This document shows, in pieces, positions 27,435 through 37,112 of a DNA stretch of 64,000 nt (its first letter is position 1; each line of letters begins with the position of its first letter). The stretch is from assembly GCA_019914995.1 (NCBI GenBank), contig CM034143.1, positions 436,501-500,500 of the forward strand, in the 5' to 3' direction. Under the pieces are notes generated by a model, which was given only the letters and a program-made list of their open reading frames with translations, had not been told where the DNA came from and did no database searches. Made by a program: the position numbers and the translations under genes. The stretch is from Acanthochlamys bracteata. Its lineage: Eukaryota; Streptophyta; Magnoliopsida; Pandanales; Velloziaceae.

Positions 27435-27613
27435 GTGAGTCTAAGTTTTCTTTTTCCTTAAGATATTTTGATTAATTTCTTCTTTGCAATTGGAAATCTC
27501 GATCGAAAGGTTCTTGAGCGAATCGAGATTTTTTGTTTCTTTTCTTTGGATCGAAAGCAGTATTGTTGAACGAATATCTTATACATGCTGGTTTTTACGT
27601 GTGACTTTCGCAG
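27435..27613 (+). other. QCR6 5' UTR intron
   Basis: The donor GTGAGT follows CGCGG at 27434 and the acceptor CGCAG ends at 27613, leaving a 33-base second untranslated exon segment before the start codon. Confidence 0.6.
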
Positions 27614-27646
27614 GATTGATCGTTCGGTTAGATCGAGTCAGAGTCA

Positions 27647-29730
27647 ATGTAAGAATTTGATTTATCCTACATTTAGATTCAATTTGTTGTTTAATTAGAA
27701 CAGCATTGGTTTAGATGTGGTGAACTGCAATTTGAATTGTTATTTTTAGTATGAGTAATTGGATCTAGCTCTCCGTTTCTCTTTAGAGCAAGTGTGAATG
27801 TGGCACTAATGGTTGCACATTTGTTTCGATTTTGTTTTGGTCCCTAATCGAAACTATAAATTGTTTGCGGGAGGTATATTAAAGTAAAATGCTGAGTCTT
27901 CTTGTTTCTCCTTGAAATGTAGTATTTGGTTCATTATGATGTAACATGTAGATGTTTATTTTAAATATTTATGTATGTTTTGATTCGACCATGCTATTTT
28001 GTGATGGAACAAAGACATCTATGTAGGATGAATTTTTAGGACTTCGATTTTTTAGTAAATGCCAATTTCATAAACATGAGGCTGATTGATTACTAGCAGA
28101 AAGTACAGGAAAGAGAGTGATTCAATGTCCAAAGTTCTTATTCTGCTTCAGCTTTACTTGTTCTCAAGTTGAATGAATCTTAGTTGGTGTTGTCATTTCA
28201 TACTCTCAAATTGTCATGGTATGATATATATTGGCTGAGTTGCTACTTTTGACTCAAATACTAAGCGTAGGTAGTTTGCTTCCGAACTCAGGGCAGATGA
28301 CGAAGTTGTAGATCCTAAAAAGCTTATTGAGGAACGCTGCAAGCCGAAATGTGTGAAGCCCCTGTATGCATATTTGGTAAGAACATCTGTACTAGTTTCT
28401 TGATCGAAGACTTGTTTAGTTTGTGTCATTGTACTTATTAATGCATACTACTTTTGCTATTCTATCTGGTATTGATGCAACCTAGAAGTCATATTGGAAG
28501 GGCTTTTTGGGTTTACTATCGTTGTCTTTCAACCTGTATTACTATTGGTCAAGACGTTAAACTCATAGTTAGATAGTTGGCAGATGTATGAAGGTGCTGC
28601 ACTTATGAAACCCAGTACTTAGTTGATATTTCTGTGTAATCATATCATTTAATGCTGTTTCTACTGAACTTGTTTGAAGTTATTTTACATATACCAACTT
28701 TACTAAATGTTTTTCGACATTTTATCTAATCATGTTCTCTTGAAGGTGAATATATTACCATGATGATAATAATTTTGCATTACTTAAATATGAACATTGT
28801 TTCAACCACTGTTAATCTGTATAAAGTTGGTAAAACTATTTAGTAAGGGGCATGCTTAAAAGATCATGGCTAGAGATTTAGGTTGTCAGATTCAGCCAGT
28901 GACGTAGACGAAATGATAATGTCTTGTAAATTGTTTCTTCCAAGTAAATAGACTTCATGTGTATAATTGAGGTTCAATTTATTTTGTTTGGAACTCTAAA
29001 ACGCATCAAGTTGCTTTTTCTCCTCTCAATTACATCAAGTGATTATAGTATCATAACAGTTCTAGTGCAGCAATTGATTGGTATATGTAAAATGATCTGA
29101 AGCATAGTTTCAACTCTCACACCCCAATATTTGGTTGTGTTTTAATTTTGGAAAGTTGGCTTCTTGTGGCTGACCCTTTTTATGTTTGCTACTGCTTGTT
29201 GTGTCTTTGTAGTTATTGTGTGACTTGCTGTTTGTACCTTTATGGGTGGTTTTCATAAGATTACTTATAAATCAAGTCACAAGTCATCCTGAATAGTTCA
29301 TCTTTCAACCAATTAGATGCTAGTGATGTCACAATCTAGTAACTACAGAATAAGGTTGTTAAGATATTGCAAAGGTTAACCTCTTTGTCTATTGCCAATG
29401 GTGAATGTTCTTGTGAGCTTTTAAAGAACATTATGCTCGTTGTGCTTGCTGATTATGTTACTTACAGGAATGTACCAAGAGAATACAAGATGATGACACT
29501 GGACACAAGCACTGTACTGGCCAGTACTTTGATTATTGGTCGTGTGTTGACAAGTGTGTAAGTATCTTTTTTGACGAAATCCTTCTGTATCCTTTCGCGA
29601 GTTTATCATCACAGGTTTCTGAAGTTAGAATAAGCCTAGTGATAGAGTGAAAATATGCCTACCGGATCTGTGCTGAGGTTTTTCACTTCAATTGCAGGTT
29701 GCACCTCAGCTATTTGATAAGCTGAAATGA
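27647..29730 (+). CDS. QCR6: Cytochrome b-c1 complex subunit 6 (hinge protein)
   Basis: A small acidic subunit of mitochondrial complex III on the intermembrane side, near cytochrome c1. Exons are 27647-27648, 28292-28376, 29468-29557 and 29698-29730, giving 69 residues: MADDEVVDPKKLIEERCKPK, then CVKPLYAYLECTKRIQDDDT, then GHKHCTGQYFDYWSCVDKCV, ending APQLFDKLK. The paired cysteines that form the hinge disulfides are conserved. The first coding exon holds only A and T of the ATG; the G comes from exon 2, so the start codon is split by a 643-bp intron. The family N-terminus MADEE supports this start. The next in-frame ATG is not in the conserved region. Confidence 0.93.
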
Positions 29731-31563
29731 GAGTGTACTCTTGAGTAGCTGCTAATAACTGCTGGTCAGATTCTGTGTTGTTTTTTGTAGTTATGCCATG
29801 CTTGTTTGATCAGTAAAATTTTCCAAAAGACACAAATATTTCCTTTCGCCGTACTTCTCATTTTGATCGGTTTGATGGTTAGAACCACTCACCTTGCTTC
29901 ATAGAAAATTGTTGAATTCTTAAATTTATCTCACCCAAAAACTTCCTAAATGCATAAAATATTCTCCGAAGTATCAAATGTGGATGCACTGAATGTTGCC
30001 CTAGTTACCTGGTTGATTCTTCTGCTTGGTCTCTGCATTATATTGATCGTATGTAGAGAATGTTATATATTTTATTTTTGTGATTCTGCAATATGTTCTG
30101 CACTTATATTGGATATCTGGAAGCTCTGAGGAGTTACCAGAGACTGTTATGATGGCTCGATCTTTCGGGCTAATCTTCTGTTTAACCAAAACGCAGATGC
30201 ATTTAGTTTTAATATTGATTTCAAATAATAGGTTTTATAAATAGTAGTTATTATTAAATTACATACTATTCGGAAACATGATTGTATCTGCTTGAAATGA
30301 GTACATAAATTGTCATCAAACAAATTCGGACCATGGTGGCACCCGCTCCGAATCAGATTCAAATAAGATTAAATCATGGCGGCTGCTGGCCTTGGTTATT
30401 GAACTATTGTTTTGGTTTTTACAGGTTACCAAGCTATAATTTATTTCTTCGGCAACGTATAAGACCACTATAGAAGAAGAAAGAAAAGAACGCACGATCA
30501 TCTATTGAAAGAAGCATCATATTTTTTTGAAGCATTTGATAGTACTTATAAAATAAAATTTTTCTAAAATAAAAAATATTTTTATTTTTTTAAAAAATAA
30601 GTTTTATTTTTTATTTTTAAAAAAGTAATAAAAATATGTAATAAAAAGATTTTATTTCATAAAGTTTTTTTAATTTTTTAAATAAATTTTTTATAAATAA
30701 TTGATAAATAATTTTTCATACGCTGTGCTAAACATACCCAATAGTTCAAAATGAACTATAATAAAGTGTTTCAAATACAAATACATGAGTTTTACAAAAA
30801 TAATAAATCAAAAGTAAATTTTTTTTAAAAATAAATTAAAAAATAGAATTTAGTTTTATATTCTAATATTTTTTTTAAAAATAGAATAAAAAGAAAGTAT
30901 AATAATTTTAAATTTTAATTTTAAATTTAATTTGTATTTGAAAGTGGTAAACGTCTGGTCGTTGGCTAAATAAAACAATCAATCTTAGTCAAGTCATGAC
31001 TTAAAAATACCCGACTGTTATATTTTCCAAATTGATAATTGCGAAGAGGTGAACGGTTGTTACGAGTTCTTATCCGTCAAAATTGCGTGTTTCGTAAGCC
31101 CATAATTTTATTTTTTTATCAAATTTAAAGTTTTAAATATTATATACATTTTATTTATATAAGAAATTTAAAATTTTAATTATATATATATAATTTTATT
31201 TCTAATTTTTTTATTTATACATCTATAAATATAATTTTATCTTAATTATAATTCATTTTCAAAATTATTAAAATATAAAAATTAAATTTTATTTAATTAA
31301 ATTTAAAAAATTATAATTTATATAATTTATTTTTTAAAAATTTAATTACGAGTATTTAAAATTCGCAATAATCACCGATCAATTATTGGAAACTGATAGA
31401 GCGAACTTATTAGTAGTTGAAGGGGGAAAGGCTAGCTATAAGCTATAGGTTAGCTCGCTGCATGTACAGAGAGAGTAAGGTAACGAGTTGAGTTCCCGGC
31501 TAGTAGCTACTAAAGTTTCTGGACTGACTGTATCGATCTTTGTTTATCTATTATTGCAGATCG
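29731..31563. other. Intergenic with upstream part of duplicated block
   Basis: QCR6 3' UTR, then from about 30375 sequence homologous to 33875 onward (duplicated block 1), an AT-rich element at 30531-30738 and further AT-rich DNA to 31360. A TATTGCAG acceptor at 31559 just before the MGC start suggests a leader intron. Confidence 0.5.
30531..30738. mobile_element. Candidate MITE, GYGTTTG family
   Basis: The left side reads AGCATTTGATAGTACTTATA with AAATAAAATTTTTCT following; the right end reversed reads GGGTATGTTTAGCACAG. The interior matches the element at 22329. Confidence 0.45.
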
Positions 31564-32016
31564 ATGGGCTGCACGGGATGCGAGCCTTTCTTGATTACCG
31601 CCTTGATGCAAGGGTTCACAATGGTGACGCGTTGCTTCCAAAATAGAGATCATCGGAACGGCGGGCAAGGTCATCGCCGTCGGAGTCAAGACAACTACCC
31701 GCAGAGACCTCATGTGAATATGGTACATATTGATCACCATCCTCAAAACGTGACTTTTGTTTTACAGTTAAGAGGGTCGACGTCTACGGAAACCGCCCGT
31801 CGCCGGTCTACGGAAACCACTGCTCGGCGGACAAAAGAGTTAAGAGGGACTAGGGAAACCACTCCTCGGCCGATAAAACAGTCAAGAGAGACTACGGAAA
31901 GAACCCCTCGGCGGACTTCGGAAACCACTCCTCGGCCGATAAAACAGTCAAGAGAGACTACGGAAAAAAACCCTCGGAGGCCTAGGGAAACCCCGCCTCG
32001 ACGGACAAGACATTAA
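31564..32016 (+). CDS. Unrecognised small basic protein, MGC family copy 1
   Basis: 150 codons. The start follows a likely leader-intron acceptor (TATTGCAG, 31559), and the same ATG context is kept in the second copy. The protein begins MGCTGCEPFLITALMQGFTM. Gly2 and Cys3 could be myristoylated and palmitoylated, but this is inference. A hydrophobic stretch follows to about residue 24, then a His/Arg/Gln-rich middle. The C-terminal half is strongly basic and repetitive, with ETT, RRT and PRPIKQSRETTE units from a 66-bp tandem repeat. I do not recognise the family. Homology to 34977 and 36532 supports a real local gene family. It is not shown that this copy is expressed. Confidence 0.5.
   Translation: MGCTGCEPFLITALMQGFTMVTRCFQNRDHRNGGQGHRRRSQDNYPQRPHVNMVHIDHHPQNVTFVLQLRGSTSTETARRRSTETTARRTKELRGTRETTPRPIKQSRETTERTPRRTSETTPRPIKQSRETTEKNPRRPRETPPRRTRH
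31855..31986 (+). repeat. Two 66-bp tandem units inside MGC copy 1
   Basis: Units 31855-31920 and 31921-31986; the first 46 bases of each are identical. The length is a multiple of three, so 22 residues are repeated in frame. Flanking shorter GGAAACCACT/CTCGGCGGAC units suggest older expansion. Confidence 0.85.
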
Positions 32017-32670
32017 TCGTCCGTCGGCGGACGGTTAATATATTTCGACCCGTACGCAGTTTCTTCAAATGGAGATGGAAATTCTTCTTTCACCGTGTGA
32101 GTGCAGTGTGTAATTTATTACATATATATATAATTTGTATTGCTTGCTATATATGTCCATTACAACTGTTTTAAGTCTAGTTGTAAAATTTGATTGCGTA
32201 CCATCTCACTGAGAAAGTTTGCAAAACTTTAGAGCGTTTTATTTTATTTATATATAATTTACTCTTTTTATTAAAAAATAAATTTGTATATTTAGTTTTA
32301 TACACTTAGTTTTTAGAATTCAGTATGTATTGCAACAATCAGCTCAAAATATATGCACTTTGATTTATTCTGAATCTTTTTTCTATTTTTTAAATATTAT
32401 TATCCAATTCAAAATTGGTACCATCTGAAGACATCTGCATTACAAGCATTTTCCACTAACCCAACTACCTGAGAATGTTGCATGCATGTTATCACATCTA
32501 GCTTTGAAGTGTCGTGGGGTTACAAAATCTATAATTCAACTTGACAGGTGGAGTCTTCTTTTTCTTAAACTTGTTACTAGCATAACAAATAGGCCAAAAT
32601 AGGAAAGATATTATCTTTTACATTGCTTTTACAATCCAGTGTCCATCTATTGTTGATAATGGCATGATGA
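32017..32670. other. 3' flank of MGC copy 1
   Basis: Homologous to the 3' flank of copy 2 as far as about 32260, then AT-rich DNA. No other feature was recognised. Confidence 0.45.
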
Positions 32671-32932
32671 GGGTGCCTTTGGTGCGGCTTATAAAAATTT
32701 ATTTATTAAAATTTTTTTTATTATATATTTTTTAATATATATTTTATAAATATATAAAAAATTTATTTAAAAATTTAAAAAGTATAGAAAAATTTTACGG
32801 AATGAGATCTTTTTATTATATATTTTTATTATTTTTTAGAAATTTAAAAAAAAATAGAACTTATTTTTTAAAAAAAATAAAAATATTTTTTATCTTAAAA
32901 AAATTTTATTTTATAAGCAATTTCAAACGCCC
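32671..32932. mobile_element. Candidate MITE, GYGTTTG family (inverted relative to 22329)
   Basis: The left end reads GGGTGCCTTTGGTGCGGCTT and the right end reversed reads GGGCGTTTGAAATTGCTTAT. Both continue into ATAAAAxTTxATTT. The inverted ends are clear, the interior is AT-rich, and no target duplication was identified. Confidence 0.55.
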
Positions 32933-32987
32933 TTTGTAGTCTTCAACTCTTCATAAGGGATGAACTTACTGATTGTCCTTATTGCAG

Positions 32988-33294
32988 GTGCCTCTTCAAA
33001 TACCCAGTCTGCAGGCAAAGAAACTAATAGGCATGCATCATCTAAGCACCAATACCCCAGCAACCAGCTGGTAAGGTTTAGCTACATGGATTTAATCTCC
33101 ATATCAATATTTTTTTTCATTTACATGGAATGTTTTAGGCATGAGATACAACTTTCCAAGAGCTTCCGCTTGTAGGTCGTTTGCATTCCTTGTTGCAGGC
33201 CCAAGAGTATGAGATCTACCATATTAAGCTTTTCTTTACTAGTGATCCTCGTAAGAATAAGTGGATAACAACTGCAACCTGGATGAAGAACTGA
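32988..33294 (+). pseudogene. Possible two-exon gene relic
   Basis: A stretch with an acceptor (TTGCAG, 32987) and donor (CTG|GTAAGG, 33070) reads ASSNTQSAGKETNRHASSKH then QYPSNQL. A second stretch after TTGCAG at 33198 reads AQEYEIYHIKLFFTSDPRKN then KWITTATWMKN and stop. The splice signals and normal codon-like composition are suggestive between two repeat-rich blocks. A second frame is also open in the first stretch. The family is not recognised. Confidence 0.2.
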
Positions 33295-34250
33295 GGGGCT
33301 TGATAGCATCTACTTGCTAGATGAAGTTATCCAGTTGGTTGATCTGCACAGTTAAAGTAAGGACCTTCAGATTCAATCTCCAGATCAATTTTTTAAAAGA
33401 TTTTATTGATTGATCAAGGATTCAAGGTATAAATATTACACGAAGATAATTGTTCATACATTTTAATTTGTCATTGGTAACTTCTTAGTTTTCTGTTTTC
33501 ACTTGTTTCAAATATCATTCAATTCTATTTTCACCAAACTCTATTTTTACTAAACTTTATTTTTATAAAATTTAGTTTTGCGAAAATCAGTTAAACACGA
33601 CTTATATAATATAGGCATAGTCAAACTTATTCAATTTTGAAGGCCGAGTATAGCCATAAAGTTTGTATGTAGCGGCACTGATCAGTCTCTCTAATCACAG
33701 ATAAATACAAACGGCGAGGAAAGCATCTGCACCGTGCGTTCATAACAAGAGAAAATTTTCAAAGAATATCTAATACCTATCACAATGCACAGAGAACAAA
33801 CGGTAGAAATTGAAGGCGTACGATGCGTGCGTTTACACAACTAGCCGGCTTCTATTTCCCACTACAACTCCCAATACGGCTGCTGCCATTGGTTAGTTGG
33901 AATATTGTTTTTGTTTTTACATTTCCAAGCCACAATTTATTTCTTCGGCAACATATAAGAGTAAGACCACTATATTATTTCTCAAATAAATGCAAGCCCA
34001 TTCTTTCTTTTACAAACAGTAAATCAACACTGTATAATTTTTACTATTAGATTGATATTGAATCAAGACATAATTTTCAACTATTAGATCAAATAAGCTA
34101 AAACAAAATATAATTTAACTATTTGATCATTTAAAAAATCTCTGGTTAGGCTCTATTGAAAGAAGAAAGAAGAACATAAATCTATCCATGCAGAAAAAAT
34201 CATATTTTATTCAGTAGTTCAAAATGAGTGTTTCGTCATGCCTTGATTTA
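33295..34250. other. Spacer and upstream part of duplicated block 2
   Basis: Low-complexity and unique sequence, then from about 33875 homology to 30375 onward. No gene was supported. Confidence 0.4.
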
Positions 34251-34535
34251 GGTTACGTTTCAAGTTGGTGTAACTTTATTTTCTTTCATCAGAATTAAAA
34301 TTTTATTAATTTTTTATATTTTAATTACAAATAAAATTAAAGATTCAAATTTTCAGTTCTACACAAATAAAATTTAAATTTTATTATATATATTTTTTTA
34401 AATTCACTTCCAACTCACTTTAAAAATTAATTAAAATATAAAAATTAAATTTTATTTCTAATTTATTTTTTAAAAAATTTAATTTTCTATTTTTTATTTT
34501 CACATAATTTAGTTTCACCGACTTGAAACATGCAC
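34251..34535. mobile_element. Tourist-like MITE with TTA target duplication
   Basis: The left end reads GGTTACGTTTCAAGTTGGTG and the right end reversed reads GTGCATGTTTCAAGTCGGTG, 15 of 20 positions matching. TTA flanks both ends (34248-34250 and 34536-34538). The interior is AT-rich and non-coding. The size and TTA duplication fit a PIF/Harbinger-derived MITE. Confidence 0.65.
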
Positions 34536-34582
34536 TTAGCGCATAAGCTTAAAAAATATTTAAGAACATAAGAGAATTTTCC

Positions 34583-34740
34583 AGTTGACAATTGTAAAGA
34601 AGTGATTGGTTCATATGGGCTCTTACGTGTGTTGATAGCTGTTACCTTACTAGAAGTTGACAATTGCGAAGATATGATTGGTCCTATGAGCTCTTACGTG
34701 TGTTTTAACTTGCAGTTAGTCGAAGTTGACAATTTGATAG
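34583..34740 (+). repeat. About 70-bp direct repeat with W-box cores upstream of MGC copy 2
   Basis: The segment GTTGACAATTG...GATTGGT...GCTCTTACGTGTGTT occurs at 34584 and 34656, with a third partial GTTGACAATTTG at 34725. Each unit contains TTGAC (W-box core), an ATTGG (inverted CCAAT) and ACGTGTG. Block 1 has a diverged single copy near 31035. A role in promoter function is inferred. Confidence 0.6.
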
Positions 34741-34976
34741 CAACAGGCAACCAATTGGAATCACAGAGCAGCTATATTAAAAGGGATTGAAGCGAGGGTA
34801 CAGAGGAAGAACGAAAGGAAGTGAGAGACGGGGGACAAGGAAAAGAAGAGTCGATCAGGTTCGACGATCGACGAAACGAAATCCGGATTTGGCCGAAAAA
34901 GTGCCATCCTCGTACTGATAGTCAGATTCAAGCAAATTCTGGTTTCTCCGTCTGTATTGATCGTTATCTCTTGACG

Positions 34977-35207
34977 ATGGGTTGTGGTTTTGAATATCTC
35001 ATCTTGGCCCCCAGAATAATTTTACGCTGCTTTGGAACCAAAGGAAAAGATAGTTCGAGAGAAAACAACCCATAGCAGGTTGTGATAGATGTCAAACTCA
35101 AACAAAAGGTGTATATTGTAACAAAACGCCTCAAAGAGACTGCGCAAACGGTTCGTCGGCGGACAATACAGAAAAGAGGTATCGAAACGACCCGTCGCGC
35201 AGAGTAA
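34977..35207 (+). pseudogene. MGC family copy 2 with in-frame TAG
   Basis: It begins MGCGFEYLILAPRIILRCFG and runs 32 codons to an in-frame TAG at 35073-35075, preceded by SSRENNP. The same frame then stays open for 43 codons: QVVIDVKLKQKVYIVTKRLK, then ETAQTVRRRTIQKRGIETTR, ending RAE and TAA. Copy 1 has HPQNV where this copy has NP-stop-QV, so TAG may come from a CAG or CAA codon by one change. The C-terminus keeps the basic RRT/ETT character of copy 1. The frame is also open upstream to 34821, but the MGC start is favoured by homology. I see no plausible intron that would remove the stop. Confidence 0.5.
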
Positions 35208-36531
35208 GTTAATATATTCACACAGTCGTACGTAGGGCCTACATATATTTCGACAAGAGAATTGGATCATGCAGTTTCCTTCAATTGGAGATGGAATTAT
35301 TATTGCTGTAGGGCCTACATATATACTTTGTACTGATTGCTATGTCATCCCTTGATCCTGTTCCTGTTGTATTTCAACTGTTTTCAATCTGACTACAGAA
35401 TCTGATTGGATGCTGTTGAGAAAGTTTGCAAAACTTTAAGCGTGTTTTATTTTGTCGATAATTTATTTTTTATAAATAGAATTTTTATATTTATTTTTAT
35501 AAACATAATGTTTAATAATTTATTTTTAAAAATTTTACTTTAAGAAACTTAAGTTATCACTTGCTGTTTTTTTATATAGAGAAAATATCAAATACAAATT
35601 TTTTTATTTTTTAAAAATAAATTTTAGTTTTTATTAAAAAATTATAAAATAAATAATTACAAAATTTGTAATATAAAATTAATGTATTTATAAATAAAAT
35701 CTTATAATTTTATAAAAATTATTTAAATATAAAATATTTTTATGAAATAAAAAACGAAAGAGAAGTTATTCGAAAATTTCCAAACAAACTTAAGGAATTA
35801 TTTGGCAACGAAAAACAATTTTTTAATTTTCTATTTCATAAATTTAAACAAAATTTTTACAAATTTTTATAAAATTTATCTAAAAATTAAAAAAATATAT
35901 ACGTAATTAAATTTATTATTATTAAATTTATATATTTTAAATAAAAATAAAAATTTATTTTTTAAATATAATAAAAATATTTTTAAAAAATTACTTCCAA
36001 ATATCCGTTTTAACAAACGTATCGCGCACTGTTGACCGACGATAGAAACACTACTTGCTTCAAACTCGAATAAACTTTTCAGTAATCCTCGATGATCATA
36101 CGATATGGAACGCACGGTTGGTCGATCTCAAGAAGAATCATATCTTCTTGACGGCGTCCATAACATCGACGGACTAGCCTAGCGAATTAAGGCGTTAAAA
36201 AGCCAGAGCGAAAGGCGAAGCAGCAGACTGCTGATTATTCTCTTTATATTTTTGGGGCTAATATGGGACTTCATAAACCATGATAAAGTTTATCAAATCA
36301 CTGGAGATTAATTCTCATTGAAGTCATAATTACTACGTTAGATCTAAGAGAAGATAACAATTATTTAAACTTTATTTAAATTTAGAAAATACTTTTTTAT
36401 TTAGTAAGCGTTTTAGTTATTATTTATTTTTTTAAAATTAAAAAATAAAACTAATTTTTTATAAAATAAACATATTTTTTTAAAAAAATTATTTAAAAAA
36501 TATTTTCAAATGTTCCTCCTATCTATTGCGG
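35208..36531. other. 3' flank of copy 2 and AT-rich spacer
   Basis: Homology to block 1 continues to about 35455, followed by AT-rich blocks (35570-35790, 35820-36000, 36360-36510). A segment near 36105-36150 (GAACGCACGG, AAGAAGAATCATAT) resembles the start of block 1 near 30487. No other gene was seen. Confidence 0.4.
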
Positions 36532-36696
36532 ATGCGTTGCACAGTGTGTGAGTCTTTGTTGTTTACAGCCTTGGTGAAAGCGTGCAATATTAAAGTTATA
36601 CTATGCCTTCGTTACAGGGATCGAACGGGCAAGATCGCCATCGGGGAGAGGACAACCACCGGCCGCTTACAAAAATTTATAACATTAAATTTTTAA
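36532..36696 (+). pseudogene. MGC family copy 3, truncated
   Basis: A 54-codon frame starting MRCTVCESLLFTALVKACNI that aligns with MGCTGCEPFLITALMQGFTM of copy 1. It continues with RDRTGKIAIGERTTTG and then runs into AT-rich DNA at about 36668, where homology stops, and ends at 36694-36696. Position 2 is Arg, so the glycine needed for myristoylation is missing. DNA-level similarity to 31545-31700 covers about 140 bases. It is probably a broken copy cut by an AT-rich insertion. Confidence 0.5.
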
Positions 36697-37112
36697 TAAA
36701 ATATTGTTAAAAAGTTTTTTAATTAAATATTTTTTAATTTTAAAAATAAAGATAATTAATGTTAAAATTTATTCAGAATTTTTTTATATTTTAAAAAATA
36801 AATATTATAAAATTTTATTAAAAATATAAAAATAGTCAAATTAGAAAGCACTCGGAAAATATCTAGCGCGTTTTGTCTCACGTCAGTTTCCATGTAAATT
36901 AGATGCAAAACAATTAGTTCGTAGCATTTCTTTGCAACCATCTCTTTATAATCTATGCTGCAGATTCATCTATTTCTTTTGTTATTATTACGAAAGGGAT
37001 GTGATGAGATCCTTGAAAAATGTGTACAAATGAAGGCCAACTTCTACTCGAATACCTCAGATTTGCTAAAACCAATCGCAGAAGCCTCATTTTTTATTAA
37101 TAAAGTAACTTA
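36697..37112. other. AT-rich spacer and F-box promoter
   Basis: AT-rich to about 36840, then more complex sequence leading to the F-box gene. No promoter element is called. Confidence 0.4.

Larger units (their letters stand above)
30375..32260. repeat. Duplicated block 1 (carries open MGC gene)
   Basis: Three separate stretches match the block at 33875-35455 in the same order: the GGCTGCTG...TTCTTCGGCAAC region (30378-30475 against 33881-33975), the region around the MGC start codon, and the 3' flank that contains GAGATGGAA and GAGAAAGTTTGCAAAACTTT (32065-32250 against 35285-35440). AT-rich insertions separate the matching parts. Confidence 0.75.
33875..35455. repeat. Duplicated block 2 (carries interrupted MGC gene)
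   Basis: Same-order matches to block 1 at 30375-32260, including the TTCTTCGGCAACATATAAG stretch, the MGC start region, the AATTGGAGATGG segment and GAGAAAGTTTGCAAAACTTT. It is interrupted by the 285-bp element at 34251-34535, which block 1 lacks at the same place. Confidence 0.75.

Noticed and set aside
33823-34050. 75-codon plus-strand frame (MRAFTQLAGFYFPLQL)
   Set aside because: Lies in the non-coding upstream part of duplicated block 2; the matching region of block 1 does not keep the frame.
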